28,656 nt of DNA from Draconibacterium orientale (GCA_022736595.1 DZDC01000005.1:10740-39395), one strand, 5' to 3'; numbered from the stretch's first letter, positions 1-8,645 are shown. The notes: generated by a model from the letters alone, not told the origin. A program made the numbers and translations.

Positions 1-135
1 ATGGAACGCAGTTTTAGACTCGGGAAGGCGGTAAATTCTGAATCAATCACCGCCAATTATCAAAACGGAGTGTTAAGCATAATGCTGCCAAAGAAAGAAG
101 AACTGAATCTCAAAAGATTAATTGAAGTAAAATAA
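1..135 (+). CDS. Small heat-shock protein (Hsp20/alpha-crystallin), C-terminal fragment cut by window edge
   Basis: The first 44 codons read as the end of an alpha-crystallin domain. An RSFRLGK strand is followed by the family signature ANYQNGVLSIMLPKKEE and a short basic tail ending in VK. In Hsp20 proteins the (A/Y)NGVL...LPK segment is the most conserved part of the domain, and the family acts as ATP-independent holdases against protein aggregation. An ATG lies at position 1, but the domain needs roughly 80 more residues upstream, so this is an internal methionine of a gene that begins outside the window. The gene converges on rnhB and shares a hairpin terminator with it. The family call is secure; the full architecture cannot be seen. 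Confidence 0.85.
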   Translation: MERSFRLGKAVNSESITANYQNGVLSIMLPKKEELNLKRLIEVK

Positions 136-152
136 GATTTGCTTCATAAATC

Positions 153-178
153 AAAAGCCGATCCTAGGGTCGGCTTTT
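153..178. terminator. Bidirectional intrinsic terminator between hsp20 and rnhB
   Basis: A perfect 9-bp inverted repeat, AAAAGCCGA (153-161) and TCGGCTTTT (170-178), encloses an 8-base loop. Its A and T ends give a T tract on both strands, so it can end the Hsp20 transcript from the left and the rnhB transcript from the right. It sits 18 bases after the Hsp20 stop and 5 bases beyond the rnhB stop. Confidence 0.85.
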
Positions 179-182
179 TCTT

Positions 183-779
183 TTATAAATTGAGGCTCAA
201 TTGTTTTTTAAGATGAAAGGTTTTACGATGAAGAGGACATAAGCCGTATTGAGAAATGGCAGCGCGATGAACCGCTGTTGCGTAGCTCTTGTTCTGTTGC
301 CAATGATATTGAGGATAAAGTGGTGCTTGTTCGTAAATCCACTCGTCGCGATGGGTTTTGGCTAATACCGAGGCTGCGGCAATGCTGAGAAATTCTCCAT
401 CGCCTTTAACAATGCAATGATGTTCTAAAGTGCGATATTGTTTAAAACGATTGCCATCGATGAGTAAAATTTGAGGCCTTAGTCTTAGTTTGTCGAGCGA
501 TCTGTGCATCGCCAAAATACTGGCATTAAGAATATTAATTTCATCAATTTCCTGAGCTGATACCGAGCTTACCGCCCAATCTAAAGCCTCTTTCTCAATT
601 TCGATTCTGAGCTGATTGCGTTGTTTTTCGGATAATTTTTTGGAATCGTTTAAGAGCTTGTTTTTGTAATCCTCTGGTAAAATTACCGCTGCTGCATAAA
701 CCGGACCTGCCAAGCATCCTCTTCCGGCTTCATCGCAACCCGCTTCTATTTTCCCCGTGCCAAAGCTACTTTTAAGCAT
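183..779 (-). CDS. rnhB: Ribonuclease HII
   Basis: RNase HII cleaves the RNA strand of RNA/DNA hybrids and starts ribonucleotide excision repair in the cytoplasm. The N-terminus carries the type 2 signature GCDEAGRGCLAGPV with acidic residues D16 and E17. The other conserved parts are LLIDGNR (third acidic residue) and SIAAASVLAKTHRD (fourth). I take the ATG at 779, giving 198 residues, a normal family length. The in-frame ATG at 815 would add 12 residues with no family resemblance and a longer overlap with the upstream gene. From 779 the start overlaps the upstream stop in the string ATGCTTAA, which suggests translational coupling. It is the last gene of the purD-side run and ends at a strong terminator. 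Confidence 0.95.
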   Translation of the reverse strand: MLKSSFGTGKIEAGCDEAGRGCLAGPVYAAAVILPEDYKNKLLNDSKKLSEKQRNQLRIEIEKEALDWAVSSVSAQEIDEINILNASILAMHRSLDKLRLRPQILLIDGNRFKQYRTLEHHCIVKGDGEFLSIAAASVLAKTHRDEWIYEQAPLYPQYHWQQNKSYATAVHRAAISQYGLCPLHRKTFHLKKQLSLNL

Positions 780-1752
780 GCAACCAGTGATAGGCTTGAT
801 ACAACTGAAACGCAATTGCCCAAATTATCAAAGCTTCAAAAAAGTAATTCTTTTTCTGTTCGTTAATATAGATCGACATCAAAAGCGTGATGAAACTTAA
901 AATGAGATACGAATGCGAATAGGTATGCGTATTGGCAATGAAGAGAAGCAAGGAATTGAATAAAATCAATAGGATGATAAAACTTATAGAGATTCTAATC
1001 TTAATGAGTTTTTTACGAAGTTTTCCACCTAAAAATATCATAATCAATATAGTCGATAAAACCACCACTGCATAAAAAACCGTTTGAAACAGATTGGCCG
1101 TAAAAGGCACTGCCAGTCCAAATTTGAATTGGGTAAATTCATTCCATTGTGTTTGCAGTTGATCGGCTACAAAATATCCTGTGAAAAGATAGAAATAGGG
1201 GATGGAAAATGAAACGAGAATGATCATCCATTCACGATATTTAAAAGGACGAAACATCAACAAGGCTAAAGCTAGAAGAAGAAAGCTGCTCAACATAACC
1301 CAATAAGCCATACTGTATAACGCAAGAATAATAGCGATGGAACTGAGTTCAAATTGGGCTTTTTCGAGGTTGCCTAAGTTAAAAATCTTAAATAGACCGT
1401 AAAGTAAAAAAGGCATTGAAATAAGTGCAGGGCTGATATTCAAGCTGGAAGCATAGGAAAAAGTGAATAGAGGTAATAAATAAAAGAGATGGTAATTGCC
1501 TCTGCTAATCAGCTGGTAATGAGTGCTTATCCAATTGAGCAATAAGGTATTCCCAAAGGCAAACAGCAGGAAAACCCATCGATAAATTTGAGGAAAAGGA
1601 GCGATCCAACGATACATCAAATCATAAATAGGATTGATACCTGAAGGAGCTTCTATGCCAATATTCAGAAAAATAAGCGGAACCCAAAATAGGAGAATTA
1701 CAAAAAATTGTAATAGAATATTCTTTCCATTAAAAAGGGGTACCAATAGCAT
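772..1752 (-). CDS. Polytopic membrane protein, DUF6427-like
   Basis: The 326-residue product is almost entirely hydrophobic, with about nine to ten likely membrane helices (for example residues 11-30, 55-75, 90-110, 140-165, 175-195, 215-240 and 255-300), broken by short polar loops rich in Tyr, Trp and Asn. There is no signal-peptide cleavage site and no catalytic motif I recognise. A membrane protein of this size beside purD and upp is a recurring Bacteroidota arrangement usually labelled DUF6427; I assign that family from context and composition, not from an alignment. Its ATG overlaps the purD stop by one base (TAATG), and its own stop overlaps the rnhB start, so it is probably co-translated with both. 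Function is unknown; a glycosyltransferase-like or polymerase-like membrane fold is possible but unsupported. Confidence 0.7.
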   Translation of the reverse strand: MLLVPLFNGKNILLQFFVILLFWVPLIFLNIGIEAPSGINPIYDLMYRWIAPFPQIYRWVFLLFAFGNTLLLNWISTHYQLISRGNYHLFYLLPLFTFSYASSLNISPALISMPFLLYGLFKIFNLGNLEKAQFELSSIAIILALYSMAYWVMLSSFLLLALALLMFRPFKYREWMIILVSFSIPYFYLFTGYFVADQLQTQWNEFTQFKFGLAVPFTANLFQTVFYAVVVLSTILIMIFLGGKLRKKLIKIRISISFIILLILFNSLLLFIANTHTYSHSYLILSFITLLMSIYINEQKKNYFFEALIIWAIAFQLYQAYHWLHA

Positions 1753-3029
1753 TATAGGAGATCTTTACCAATATCTGTTCTAAAATAATGTCCTTCATAT
1801 TTGAGTTTAGCTATGGATTTATAGCTTTTTTCTATGGCTTTTTCTAGGGAAGTATCCATGGAGGTAATCGCTAAGACGCGGCCACCGTTGGAGAATACTT
1901 GGTCGTCATCATCGCTTAAGGTTCCTGCGTGAAAAACCATGCTATTTTCGATTAATCTCAATCCACTGATAAGTTTCCCTTTTTCATATTTTTCTGGATA
2001 TCCTCCAGATACCATAATCACAGTACAGGTGTAATTGGGATTGATCTCAAGTTTTAAATTGGTTAACTTTCCATTGAAAAGGGCATTGAAAACCTCCAGG
2101 AGGTCACTTTCAATTCGGGGTATCACCGATTCGGTTTCTGGGTCTCCCAATCGTACGTTGTATTCTATCACATAAGGATTTCCATTGACATTCATCAGGC
2201 CAATAAATACAAATCCCGTATATTCAAAACCTTCAGATTGAAGGCCTTTTACGGTGGGTTTAATAATTCTGTGTTCGACTTTTTCCATAAAAGCCTTATC
2301 AGCAAAAGGAACTGGCGAAATACTTCCCATTCCTCCCGTATTTAAACCGGTATCTCCCACTCCAATTCGCTTGTAATCTTTAGCTTCGGGAAGCAGGAGG
2401 TAATCTTTGCCATCGGTAAGGATAAATGCACTTAACTCGATTCCTTGGAGAAATTCTTCAATGACCACAATATTTCCTGCGGCACCAAATTTGGAATGTA
2501 GGAGCATGTTTTGAAGTTCCGAAATGGCTTCGTCAAGATTGTTGAGGATTAATACTCCTTTGCCAGCAGCCAATCCATCGGCCTTGAGCACATAAGGCGC
2601 ATTCAAGCTTTTAAGAAATTCAATGCCTTGCTCCACCTGATGTTGATCGAAACTTTGGTATTTTGCAGTGGGAATTTGATTTTTTTGCATAAAGGTTTTT
2701 GCAAAATCTTTGCTTCCTTCAAGTTGAGCTCCATACCGATTCATTCCAACAATTCGAATATTTTCTGTGCTTTTATTGGACTTAAGATAGTCGTAGAGGC
2801 CATCAACTAAAGGCTGCTCAGGCCCTACAACAAGCATCTCAATTTTCATATCCAAAAGAAAGCGAGCAATGGTTTCAAAATTGGTAAGATCCAAATCCAC
2901 ATTGGTTCCGTGATTTGCGGTGCCAGCATTTCCGGGTGCAATAAAGAGGTGACTCAGCAATTTGCTTTGTGCTATTTTCCATGCTAAAGTATGTTCGCGC
3001 CCACCGGAGCCAAGTAAAAGTACATTCAT
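1752..3029 (-). CDS. purD: Phosphoribosylamine--glycine ligase (GAR synthetase)
   Basis: This enzyme performs the second step of purine biosynthesis, joining phosphoribosylamine and glycine with ATP to give glycinamide ribonucleotide. The protein has 425 residues, the usual monofunctional length. The N domain opens with MNVLLLGSGGREHTLAWK, the phosphoribosylamine-binding loop. The ATP-grasp part shows KADGLAAGKGVLI, a long acidic strand (VVIEEFLQGIELS) and the metal-binding EYNVRLGDPETE. The C-terminal domain is complete. Its start is 20 bases after the upp stop and its stop shares a base with the next ATG, so it belongs to a upp-purD-DUF6427-rnhB transcript. No other de novo purine gene is in the window. 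Confidence 0.97.
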   Translation of the reverse strand: MNVLLLGSGGREHTLAWKIAQSKLLSHLFIAPGNAGTANHGTNVDLDLTNFETIARFLLDMKIEMLVVGPEQPLVDGLYDYLKSNKSTENIRIVGMNRYGAQLEGSKDFAKTFMQKNQIPTAKYQSFDQHQVEQGIEFLKSLNAPYVLKADGLAAGKGVLILNNLDEAISELQNMLLHSKFGAAGNIVVIEEFLQGIELSAFILTDGKDYLLLPEAKDYKRIGVGDTGLNTGGMGSISPVPFADKAFMEKVEHRIIKPTVKGLQSEGFEYTGFVFIGLMNVNGNPYVIEYNVRLGDPETESVIPRIESDLLEVFNALFNGKLTNLKLEINPNYTCTVIMVSGGYPEKYEKGKLISGLRLIENSMVFHAGTLSDDDDQVFSNGGRVLAITSMDTSLEKAIEKSYKSIAKLKYEGHYFRTDIGKDLL

Positions 3030-3049
3030 AAAAGAGAGGTTATAAAAAA

Positions 3050-3709
3050 TTAATCGAGGTGAATTTTAGGCCCATAAGCAAGGTCTCCGGCATCACCTAA
3101 GCCTGGTACAATATAGGATTGAGCAGTAAGTTCATCATCAATGGCTCCTACCCATAAAGATACTTCTTTGGGGTTTAGTTTTCGTTTGATGAAATCCACA
3201 CCTTCCATGCTTGCAATGGCTGCAATAATGTGCGTATGTTTTGGTTTGCCGTAATTCAACAATGCCTTGTAGGTTATTTCCATGGATGCTCCTGTGGCCA
3301 ACATTGGATCTACAATAATCAAGGTACGGTTATCAATTTGAGGACAACTTACGTATTCTAAAGCAATATCAAATTTGCCATTCTTGTGGTGGCGACGATA
3401 AGCCGAAATAAAAGCGTTGTCGGCAAAGTCAAAGTAGTTCAATACTCCCTGGTGAAGGGGTAATCCGGCTCTAAGAATGGTAGCCAAAACAGGTACTTCG
3501 CTTAGGACTTTCATATTTGCAACTCCTAAGGGTGAAGTAATTTCCCTTTCTGAATATTCAAGGTGTTTACTTATCTCATAAGCAAATATTTCACCAAGTC
3601 GTTCCATGTTGCGTCTAAAACGTAAGCGATCGCTTTGTTTTTCGGTGCATCTGATTTCGGAAATGAATTGATTGAAAACAGAATTTTGAAGGCCTAAATT
3701 GTGTACCAT
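3050..3709 (-). CDS. upp: Uracil phosphoribosyltransferase
   Basis: Converts uracil and PRPP to UMP in pyrimidine salvage. The 219-residue protein has the UPRT layout: an RAGLPLHQG loop near residues 80-88, the YRRHH region, and the PRPP-binding loop LIIVDPMLATGAS near 130-142. The C-terminal PGLGDAGDLAYG is the uracil-binding segment specific to UPRTs and separates it from other type I phosphoribosyltransferases. It lies 85 bases downstream of rdgB and 20 bases upstream of purD, so purine synthesis and pyrimidine salvage are transcribed together here. I saw no obvious regulatory element in the 85-base gap. Confidence 0.96.
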   Translation of the reverse strand: MVHNLGLQNSVFNQFISEIRCTEKQSDRLRFRRNMERLGEIFAYEISKHLEYSEREITSPLGVANMKVLSEVPVLATILRAGLPLHQGVLNYFDFADNAFISAYRRHHKNGKFDIALEYVSCPQIDNRTLIIVDPMLATGASMEITYKALLNYGKPKHTHIIAAIASMEGVDFIKRKLNPKEVSLWVGAIDDELTAQSYIVPGLGDAGDLAYGPKIHLD

Positions 3710-3794
3710 AGGTTTAAGAGATTTGATTAGGGAGGGCTAAAATACAATCTTTTTCGGTTATTTTAGATTTATTTTGTTCCATAAGAATTGTCAT

Positions 3795-4376
3795 TTAGAG
3801 CTGCCTTTGAAGAAATTCGGACATCATTTGAAGTGCTTTAGCTCTATGGCTTAACTGGTTTTTTTCATTGAGGTCCATCTGGGCGTAGGTTAGAGGATGC
3901 CCTTTGGGTTTAAAAATGGGATCATACCCAAATCCACTTGTACCTTCGAGCTTTTCTATGATTTCACCTTCAACTTCCCCTCTGAAAAAGTACGATTTTC
4001 CTTTCCATATCAAGCAAATGACAGTTACAAATTGAGCCTGCCGTTCTCTTATTCCATCCAAAGCCAAAAGTACTTTTTTGTTATTGTCAGAAAAAGTACA
4101 GCCTTCGCCCGCATAACGAGCCGAGTAAACTCCTGGCGCTCCGTTGAGAGTATCGATGCACAATCCAGAATCATCAGCAAAGCAATCGAGCTGGTATTTG
4201 TCAGCAATCCAGCGGGCTTTTATCTCGGCATTTCCTTCAAAGGTTTCAGCAGTCTCAGGAATGTCATCGAAACAGCCTATTTCGTTCATGCTCAATACCT
4301 CCATTGAAGACCCTATTTTATTACGAACCTCCTGTAGCTTATGGGCATTATTGGAGGCAAAAACAATTTTTCGCAT
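3795..4376 (-). CDS. rdgB: dITP/XTP pyrophosphatase (HAM1 family)
   Basis: This house-cleaning enzyme hydrolyses non-canonical purine triphosphates (dITP, XTP, ITP) to monophosphates so that they are not built into DNA. The 193-residue protein has the expected motifs: FASNNAHKLQEV at residues 6-17 (phosphate binding), FADDSGLCIDTLNGAPG near 66-82 (catalytic and metal-binding Asp), SGFGYDPIF near 147-155, and SHRAKA close to the end. A terminator separates it from the chaperone gene upstream, so it probably has its own promoter, although no clear -7 motif is visible. It may be the first gene of the run that continues through upp and purD to rnhB, another genome-integrity enzyme. Confidence 0.96.
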   Translation of the reverse strand: MRKIVFASNNAHKLQEVRNKIGSSMEVLSMNEIGCFDDIPETAETFEGNAEIKARWIADKYQLDCFADDSGLCIDTLNGAPGVYSARYAGEGCTFSDNNKKVLLALDGIRERQAQFVTVICLIWKGKSYFFRGEVEGEIIEKLEGTSGFGYDPIFKPKGHPLTYAQMDLNEKNQLSHRAKALQMMSEFLQRQL

Positions 4377-4386
4377 AGGTTATGAT

Positions 4387-4420
4387 AAAAAAAAAGGGAA
4401 ACACCTTTTTGATATTTCCC
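4387..4420 (-). terminator. Intrinsic terminator after the peptidylprolyl isomerase gene
   Basis: Read on the minus strand, GGGAAA (4420-4415) pairs with TTTCCC (4401-4396) across a 13-base loop, followed at once by nine T residues (4395-4387). It begins 20 bases after the stop of the chaperone gene and lies upstream of rdgB, dividing the two runs. Confidence 0.75.
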
Positions 4421-4440
4421 CTTCGTGGTTCTAAAATATT

Positions 4441-6624
4441 TTAATAGAAGAAGAACATAAAGTCTTCAATCACGGCTGCTTTTTCGATACTTGGATACAG
4501 TTGTTGCATGATGCGTTGTGCAAAAGGTTGTTTGGCTTGCATCTGAATCATTTTTAAATCCTTTGTTTCTGGCGCTTTTCCTTCTTCCAAAACTTTAAAC
4601 ATATAAACTCCTTGATCGCCTTTGATGGGACCCATCAGGGTATTAACCTTGGCATTGAACATACGACCTTGAACATTGGGTTCTGGGCCATACATTTGAA
4701 GCGAATAAGTAGCAAATCCAAGGGTTAAGGTGTCAATTCGAGCTTGAAATTCGCCCGATTGATTCAAATCTTTTACATTTTTCATTTTGTCCATCAAAAT
4801 ACGAGCCTTCACCTCTCTTTGAACAAGAGGAGTGATTTGTTCTTTCACAGCTTCGAGAGGGAGAATGCCTTCGGGTCTAACTTCAGAAAGTGCAGCAACG
4901 ATAATTTGATTTTCAAAATCATAAACATTGGAAACCGAACCTTTTTCAGTTTTATCATTAAACATCCATTTCACCAGTTCGCGAGAGTTGGGCAAGCCTG
5001 CTACTCCAGCGGCCATTTTATCCAAAGGATCTCCTTTTACAACACTCAAACCTATATTGGTGGCTGAAGTATCAAAGGCGTCTAAAGTGCGGTTTAGGCT
5101 GGCAAATTTATTGGCAGTATTGTAAACTTGGTCAAAGGTTTTTTGAGAGTAGGTAATAGGTAGGTCAATTTGCGCAATGCGAATTTTGGTTTTAGCTTCT
5201 TTTTTATCATCAATGCGAATTACGTGATATCCAAAAGCAGTCTCAATGACTTCTATTGATCCTTTAGCACCATTGACAACAGCTTCGTTAAAGGCGAATA
5301 TCATTCCACCATCGGCAAACCAATCGAGGTGGCCGTTGTTTTCAGCTTTAGAGGGATCATCAGATTTGCTAACCAATTGATCAAATGCATCTTGATTTTT
5401 AGCAACAGCATTTTTAATGCTATCAGCAAGTTCTTTTGCACCAATTTTGGTACGAGTTACCGTTTGAGGTGCGCCATAGGCTCCGGCAAATGAAATAAGG
5501 ATGTGGCTGGCTTTAAGACTGTCGGGACGTGCCATGCGGTCAACGATTTTAGCAACGTGGAAAGCTCCGTTTTCGGTCCAAGGTCCAACGATAGAACCAA
5601 GTTCAGCGCTGAAAGCTGCACTATCGATAAAGGGAGATAAGGTTCCTTTCTTAACCCAGCTCGAATCGTAACGACTGTTGCCAGAGTTGTTGACAAGGTA
5701 TGGTAATTCCTCTTTAGGAGCTTTAGCCAAATCAGCAGTAAAAGTTGCAATTTGCGACTCGAGGTCTTTCATGTCTTCGGCAGAAGGCATTACAGGCCAG
5801 CTGATGTAGTTGATGCTACGAGTTTCCTTTAGGTTTTCAAATTCGTTTTTATGCTCAGTATAAAAGGCTTCAAAATCAGCATCGGTGGGAGTGCTTTCTT
5901 CATCTTTCACAGTGCCATAACGTGCAGCAAATAAAGCTACTTTATTGAGTTTGTTGTTTTCAACAAAAACTTGTTCTGCCAAAGGTTTAGGTAAATAATA
6001 GGCTTTTAAAAGCAGATTATTGTACTTGTTATTGGCGATGTCGCTTTTGATGTATTTGCTCAGATTAGTCCATTGCGACTGGGCTTCTAAGGCTTGAGTT
6101 TTTTGTTCTTCGTCTTGACTGCTAACACCTTGCTCTATGTAATTAAGGAAGTTAATCACATTGTTCCGATCAAAAGCTCCAGTTTTAGGATCGCTAAAGT
6201 TACGAAGGATTTCAGAGTGTGGGTTGTTACCAGTGATGTTGTCCATATATTCATCGGTAGTAACTCCCGCTGCAGCTGCTTCCCCAGTTTTTTGAATTAA
6301 ACCAAGAATTTCCATCTGTTGACGAGTAATGGTTTCGCGTTTAACTTGGCTCCACACTTCCATCGTGATTTGGTATGATTCATCATTGCTCAACGATTGT
6401 TTGTTGAGTTGTTTCATCATCAAATCAGTTTGTTCACTCACTCGGGTTTGAAAATCTTGTGTCGAGATTTTTTCATCATTGATGATGGCTATCTTATTTT
6501 GATCAAAATTGCTGGATTGACCCAAATTTTGAAATAAATCGCCTAACACAAAAGCTGCTAACGCAAGTCCTACTATACCTAAAAGTAAACCTGATCTTTT
6601 TCTGATTGTTCCTATAATTGCCAT
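4441..6624 (-). CDS. Membrane-anchored periplasmic peptidylprolyl isomerase / chaperone (PpiD/SurA type)
   Basis: A predicted envelope chaperone for proteins leaving the Sec translocon or heading to the outer membrane. I choose the ATG at 6624 (727 residues), because the MAIIGTIRKRSGLLLG start and the following helix (about residues 11-30) form the anchor typical of PpiD-like proteins; the ATG at 6696 adds a poor 24-residue extension. A long helical SurA_N-like domain follows (about 40-240). A parvulin domain lies near 371-473: it starts ASHILISF, contains GHLDWFADG and ends FGYHVIRIDD, all parvulin landmarks. The rest is a second, degenerate isomerase-like region. The protein is longer than E. 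coli PpiD (about 620 residues), as is common in Bacteroidota. The lptC and CNNM genes upstream support an envelope role. A hairpin terminator follows the stop. Confidence 0.88.
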   Translation of the reverse strand: MAIIGTIRKRSGLLLGIVGLALAAFVLGDLFQNLGQSSNFDQNKIAIINDEKISTQDFQTRVSEQTDLMMKQLNKQSLSNDESYQITMEVWSQVKRETITRQQMEILGLIQKTGEAAAAGVTTDEYMDNITGNNPHSEILRNFSDPKTGAFDRNNVINFLNYIEQGVSSQDEEQKTQALEAQSQWTNLSKYIKSDIANNKYNNLLLKAYYLPKPLAEQVFVENNKLNKVALFAARYGTVKDEESTPTDADFEAFYTEHKNEFENLKETRSINYISWPVMPSAEDMKDLESQIATFTADLAKAPKEELPYLVNNSGNSRYDSSWVKKGTLSPFIDSAAFSAELGSIVGPWTENGAFHVAKIVDRMARPDSLKASHILISFAGAYGAPQTVTRTKIGAKELADSIKNAVAKNQDAFDQLVSKSDDPSKAENNGHLDWFADGGMIFAFNEAVVNGAKGSIEVIETAFGYHVIRIDDKKEAKTKIRIAQIDLPITYSQKTFDQVYNTANKFASLNRTLDAFDTSATNIGLSVVKGDPLDKMAAGVAGLPNSRELVKWMFNDKTEKGSVSNVYDFENQIIVAALSEVRPEGILPLEAVKEQITPLVQREVKARILMDKMKNVKDLNQSGEFQARIDTLTLGFATYSLQMYGPEPNVQGRMFNAKVNTLMGPIKGDQGVYMFKVLEEGKAPETKDLKMIQMQAKQPFAQRIMQQLYPSIEKAAVIEDFMFFFY

Positions 6625-6652
6625 TATTGTATCTTTTAAAAAAAATTGCCCG

Positions 6653-6660
6653 CAAATGTA
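6653..6660 (-). promoter_or_regulatory. Candidate -7 element for the peptidylprolyl isomerase gene
   Basis: The minus strand reads TACATTTG, an exact match to TAnnTTTG, about 30 bases upstream of the chosen ATG at 6624. No TTG lies at the expected 17-23 base spacing, so this is a half-supported promoter. It supports the shorter protein start, because the alternative ATG at 6696 lies upstream of it. Confidence 0.45.
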
Positions 6661-6759
6661 CTTACAAATATTCAAATAAAAAAGTTTAAATAACAATTTG
6701 CTATAATGCTATTTATTAAGCTAAATATCAGAATATTAATGTTATGTAAAAATCTAAAT

Positions 6760-8028
6760 TTATAGAAGAGAAAGTTTTACCAGATCAATTTTGGTATTTG
6801 AGGCTTGCATTACTTCAAAGCTGATGCCATCTATTAGTATTTTTTGCCCTTTATGAGGAATGCTTTCTTGATGATGAATTAAAAAACCTCCCAAGGTGGT
6901 GTATTCTTCAGATTCTGGTAATCTAAGGTTATAACGCTCATTAAGGTAGTCAATTTCGAGCCTTGCAGAGAAGACAAAGGTTTTAGAATCTATGGTTTTT
7001 TCTACGAGTTGTTCGGTGTCAAATTCATCTTCAATTTCTCCAAAAATTTCTTCCATAAGGTCTTCCAAAGTTACCAAACCTGAGGTTCCTCCAAATTCGT
7101 CTAGGACTATAGCGATACTTTGGCCTTCTTTAATCATCTTGTTGAGCATGATGTTGGCCTGCATTGTCTCAGGAATAAAGGTAATATTTCTTAATATTTT
7201 ATTGAGATGGCTTGGTCTGTCGATGAGGTCGTAGGCGTGGACGTAGCCAATAATATTATCAATTTGTTCCTCATACACTGGTATTTTAGAATGTCCACTT
7301 TGAGCAAAAATTTCAATAAGTTCTTTCAAATTACTTTCCTTGTCAACGGCAGTAATTTCAGTTCGTGGCACCATACAATCTCTAATTTTTGTCTTGCGAA
7401 AATTGATAGCATTCTTAAAAATCTGAAGATCAGTTCCTATTTCAGACTGTGAATCGTGGTCTTCGTGGTGAAATTCTTGAATGAAATAGCTCAGGTCTAA
7501 GGTTGAAAATACATAAGGCTCATTTTTTAACTTGGTATTGAAAAAGAGTTTCATGATAAGCTCTGAGGTTTTAAGAAAGATAAATACCACAGGAAAGAGA
7601 ATAATATAAAGCACCAACATAAGAAAACTGAAGAAGGAAATAGCAGTGTTGGCCATCAGCCTAAAAGATGCTTTTGGAATATACTCTCCAAAAATAATAA
7701 TGATCAGCGTTGATGTCAAAGTATTAAATAGCAATAAATAGAAAGCGCTATCAAAGGCAGGAGGTAAGATGTTGTGTAATAAAGGATTGAGGCTTTGTTC
7801 CATGAGCATTCCGTAAATTACGAGAACAATATTGTTTCCCAAAAGTAACATGGCTAAAAAGGAGGCTTCTCTCTGATAAAGCCAGCTAAGAATCTTTGAA
7901 GAAAACTTATTTCTGCTTTTGTCAAGCTCAATTTTGAGTTTGTTTGCAGTTACAAATGCAATCTCAAGACCCGAAAAGAGGGCAGAGAATACAACAGTAG
8001 TGATTATTATGATAATGGATAGGGTCAT
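6760..8028 (-). CDS. CNNM-domain membrane protein with CBS pair and CorC/HlyC domain
   Basis: A 422-residue protein of the HlyC/CorC (DUF21) family; characterised members are linked to magnesium or cobalt efflux, and the hemolysin label is historical. The N-terminal half (about 1-180) has four hydrophobic segments typical of the CNNM transmembrane domain. The family hinge KTKIRDCMVPRTEI (about 210-225) leads into two CBS repeats (to about 330), which contain the conserved DEFGGTSGLVTLEDLMEEI. The last 80 residues form the CorC_HlyC domain. The ATG overlaps the lptC stop as ATGA, so the two are translationally coupled. Gliding protein GldE belongs to the same superfamily, but the lptC context favours the general paralogue. 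The transported ion cannot be inferred from sequence alone. Confidence 0.88.
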   Translation of the reverse strand: MTLSIIIIITTVVFSALFSGLEIAFVTANKLKIELDKSRNKFSSKILSWLYQREASFLAMLLLGNNIVLVIYGMLMEQSLNPLLHNILPPAFDSAFYLLLFNTLTSTLIIIIFGEYIPKASFRLMANTAISFFSFLMLVLYIILFPVVFIFLKTSELIMKLFFNTKLKNEPYVFSTLDLSYFIQEFHHEDHDSQSEIGTDLQIFKNAINFRKTKIRDCMVPRTEITAVDKESNLKELIEIFAQSGHSKIPVYEEQIDNIIGYVHAYDLIDRPSHLNKILRNITFIPETMQANIMLNKMIKEGQSIAIVLDEFGGTSGLVTLEDLMEEIFGEIEDEFDTEQLVEKTIDSKTFVFSARLEIDYLNERYNLRLPESEEYTTLGGFLIHHQESIPHKGQKILIDGISFEVMQASNTKIDLVKLSLL

Positions 8029-8588
8029 TTTATTGAGTCTTCTGAATTAAAACTGTTAACTTCAATATCGCCACGTGGTTTTAAGATTTCCCAATTTTGA
8101 AATTGCTCGTCAGATACCATTCCTTCACCAAATAATATTTTGTTGCCTGTTACCACTTTTACAGTAGTGTGGGTATAGATTTGCTTGCTATTTTGATCCC
8201 AGATGAGTTGTTCGGTATAAAGTTGCTGCCCTTTAGAATTTACAGCCACCACGTTATTTTTAGCTTCCATCCTCTTTTGGCTTATCTTATTTATAGCGTA
8301 TTGTGCTGAAAGTTCTGATTTTACATGACCCAGTGAGTCGAAGAAAGTGATGTGAACTCCTTTGGGCATTTCCATATATTCTTCTTCTGCATTTTTAAAC
8401 TGATTTATTTCAGGGCTTTGCAGTTTAAAGGTAATGAGTCCGCTGTCGGTATGCGTTAACAATGCCTCATAGGTGCTGCTTAAAGGTGTATTTTCATTGG
8501 CTGTGAGGGATTTAATAGTGGCTAAATCGTTTTCGCACGAAATAGTCATAAATAAAAGGGGTACCCAAAGAAATGATAATAATTTCAT
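8025..8588 (-). CDS. lptC: LPS export periplasmic lipoprotein LptC
   Basis: LptC passes lipopolysaccharide from the LptBFG transporter to LptA across the periplasm. The start at 8588 gives 187 residues beginning MKLLSFLWVPLLFMTISC, a lipoprotein signal peptide with the lipid-attachment cysteine at the end of TISC. An upstream ATG at 8609 would put seven extra residues before the signal and is less likely. The mature part matches the LptC pattern: alternating polar and hydrophobic beta strands with SGLITFKLQSPEI, a GVHITFFDSLGHVKSELSA strand pair, AKNNVVAVN and TEQLIWDQNSKQIYT. E. coli LptC is membrane-anchored by a helix; a lipid anchor is usual in this phylum. Its stop overlaps the CNNM start. 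The other lpt genes are not in the window. Confidence 0.85.
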   Translation of the reverse strand: MKLLSFLWVPLLFMTISCENDLATIKSLTANENTPLSSTYEALLTHTDSGLITFKLQSPEINQFKNAEEEYMEMPKGVHITFFDSLGHVKSELSAQYAINKISQKRMEAKNNVVAVNSKGQQLYTEQLIWDQNSKQIYTHTTVKVVTGNKILFGEGMVSDEQFQNWEILKPRGDIEVNSFNSEDSIK

Positions 8589-8645
8589 AGCTAATTCTAT
8601 AACAGTCAATTGGCTTATTAGGTTTTAAAGTACAAAGGAAATAAA

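Noticed and set aside
3897..4434. Open reading frames antisense to rdgB
   Set aside because: They run opposite a complete rdgB with all family motifs, have no family resemblance and lack their own promoter; they are shadows of the coding frame.
6625..6759. AT-rich gap between the CNNM and chaperone genes, examined for a small RNA or terminator
   Set aside because: Apart from the -7-like element at 6653-6660 nothing stands out: no stable stem with a T tract and no credible small reading frame.
8631..8640. Possible promoter for lptC (TTCCTTTG on the minus strand)
   Set aside because: It misses the second base of TAnnTTTG, and the only spaced TTG falls inside the terminator stem, so I did not list it.
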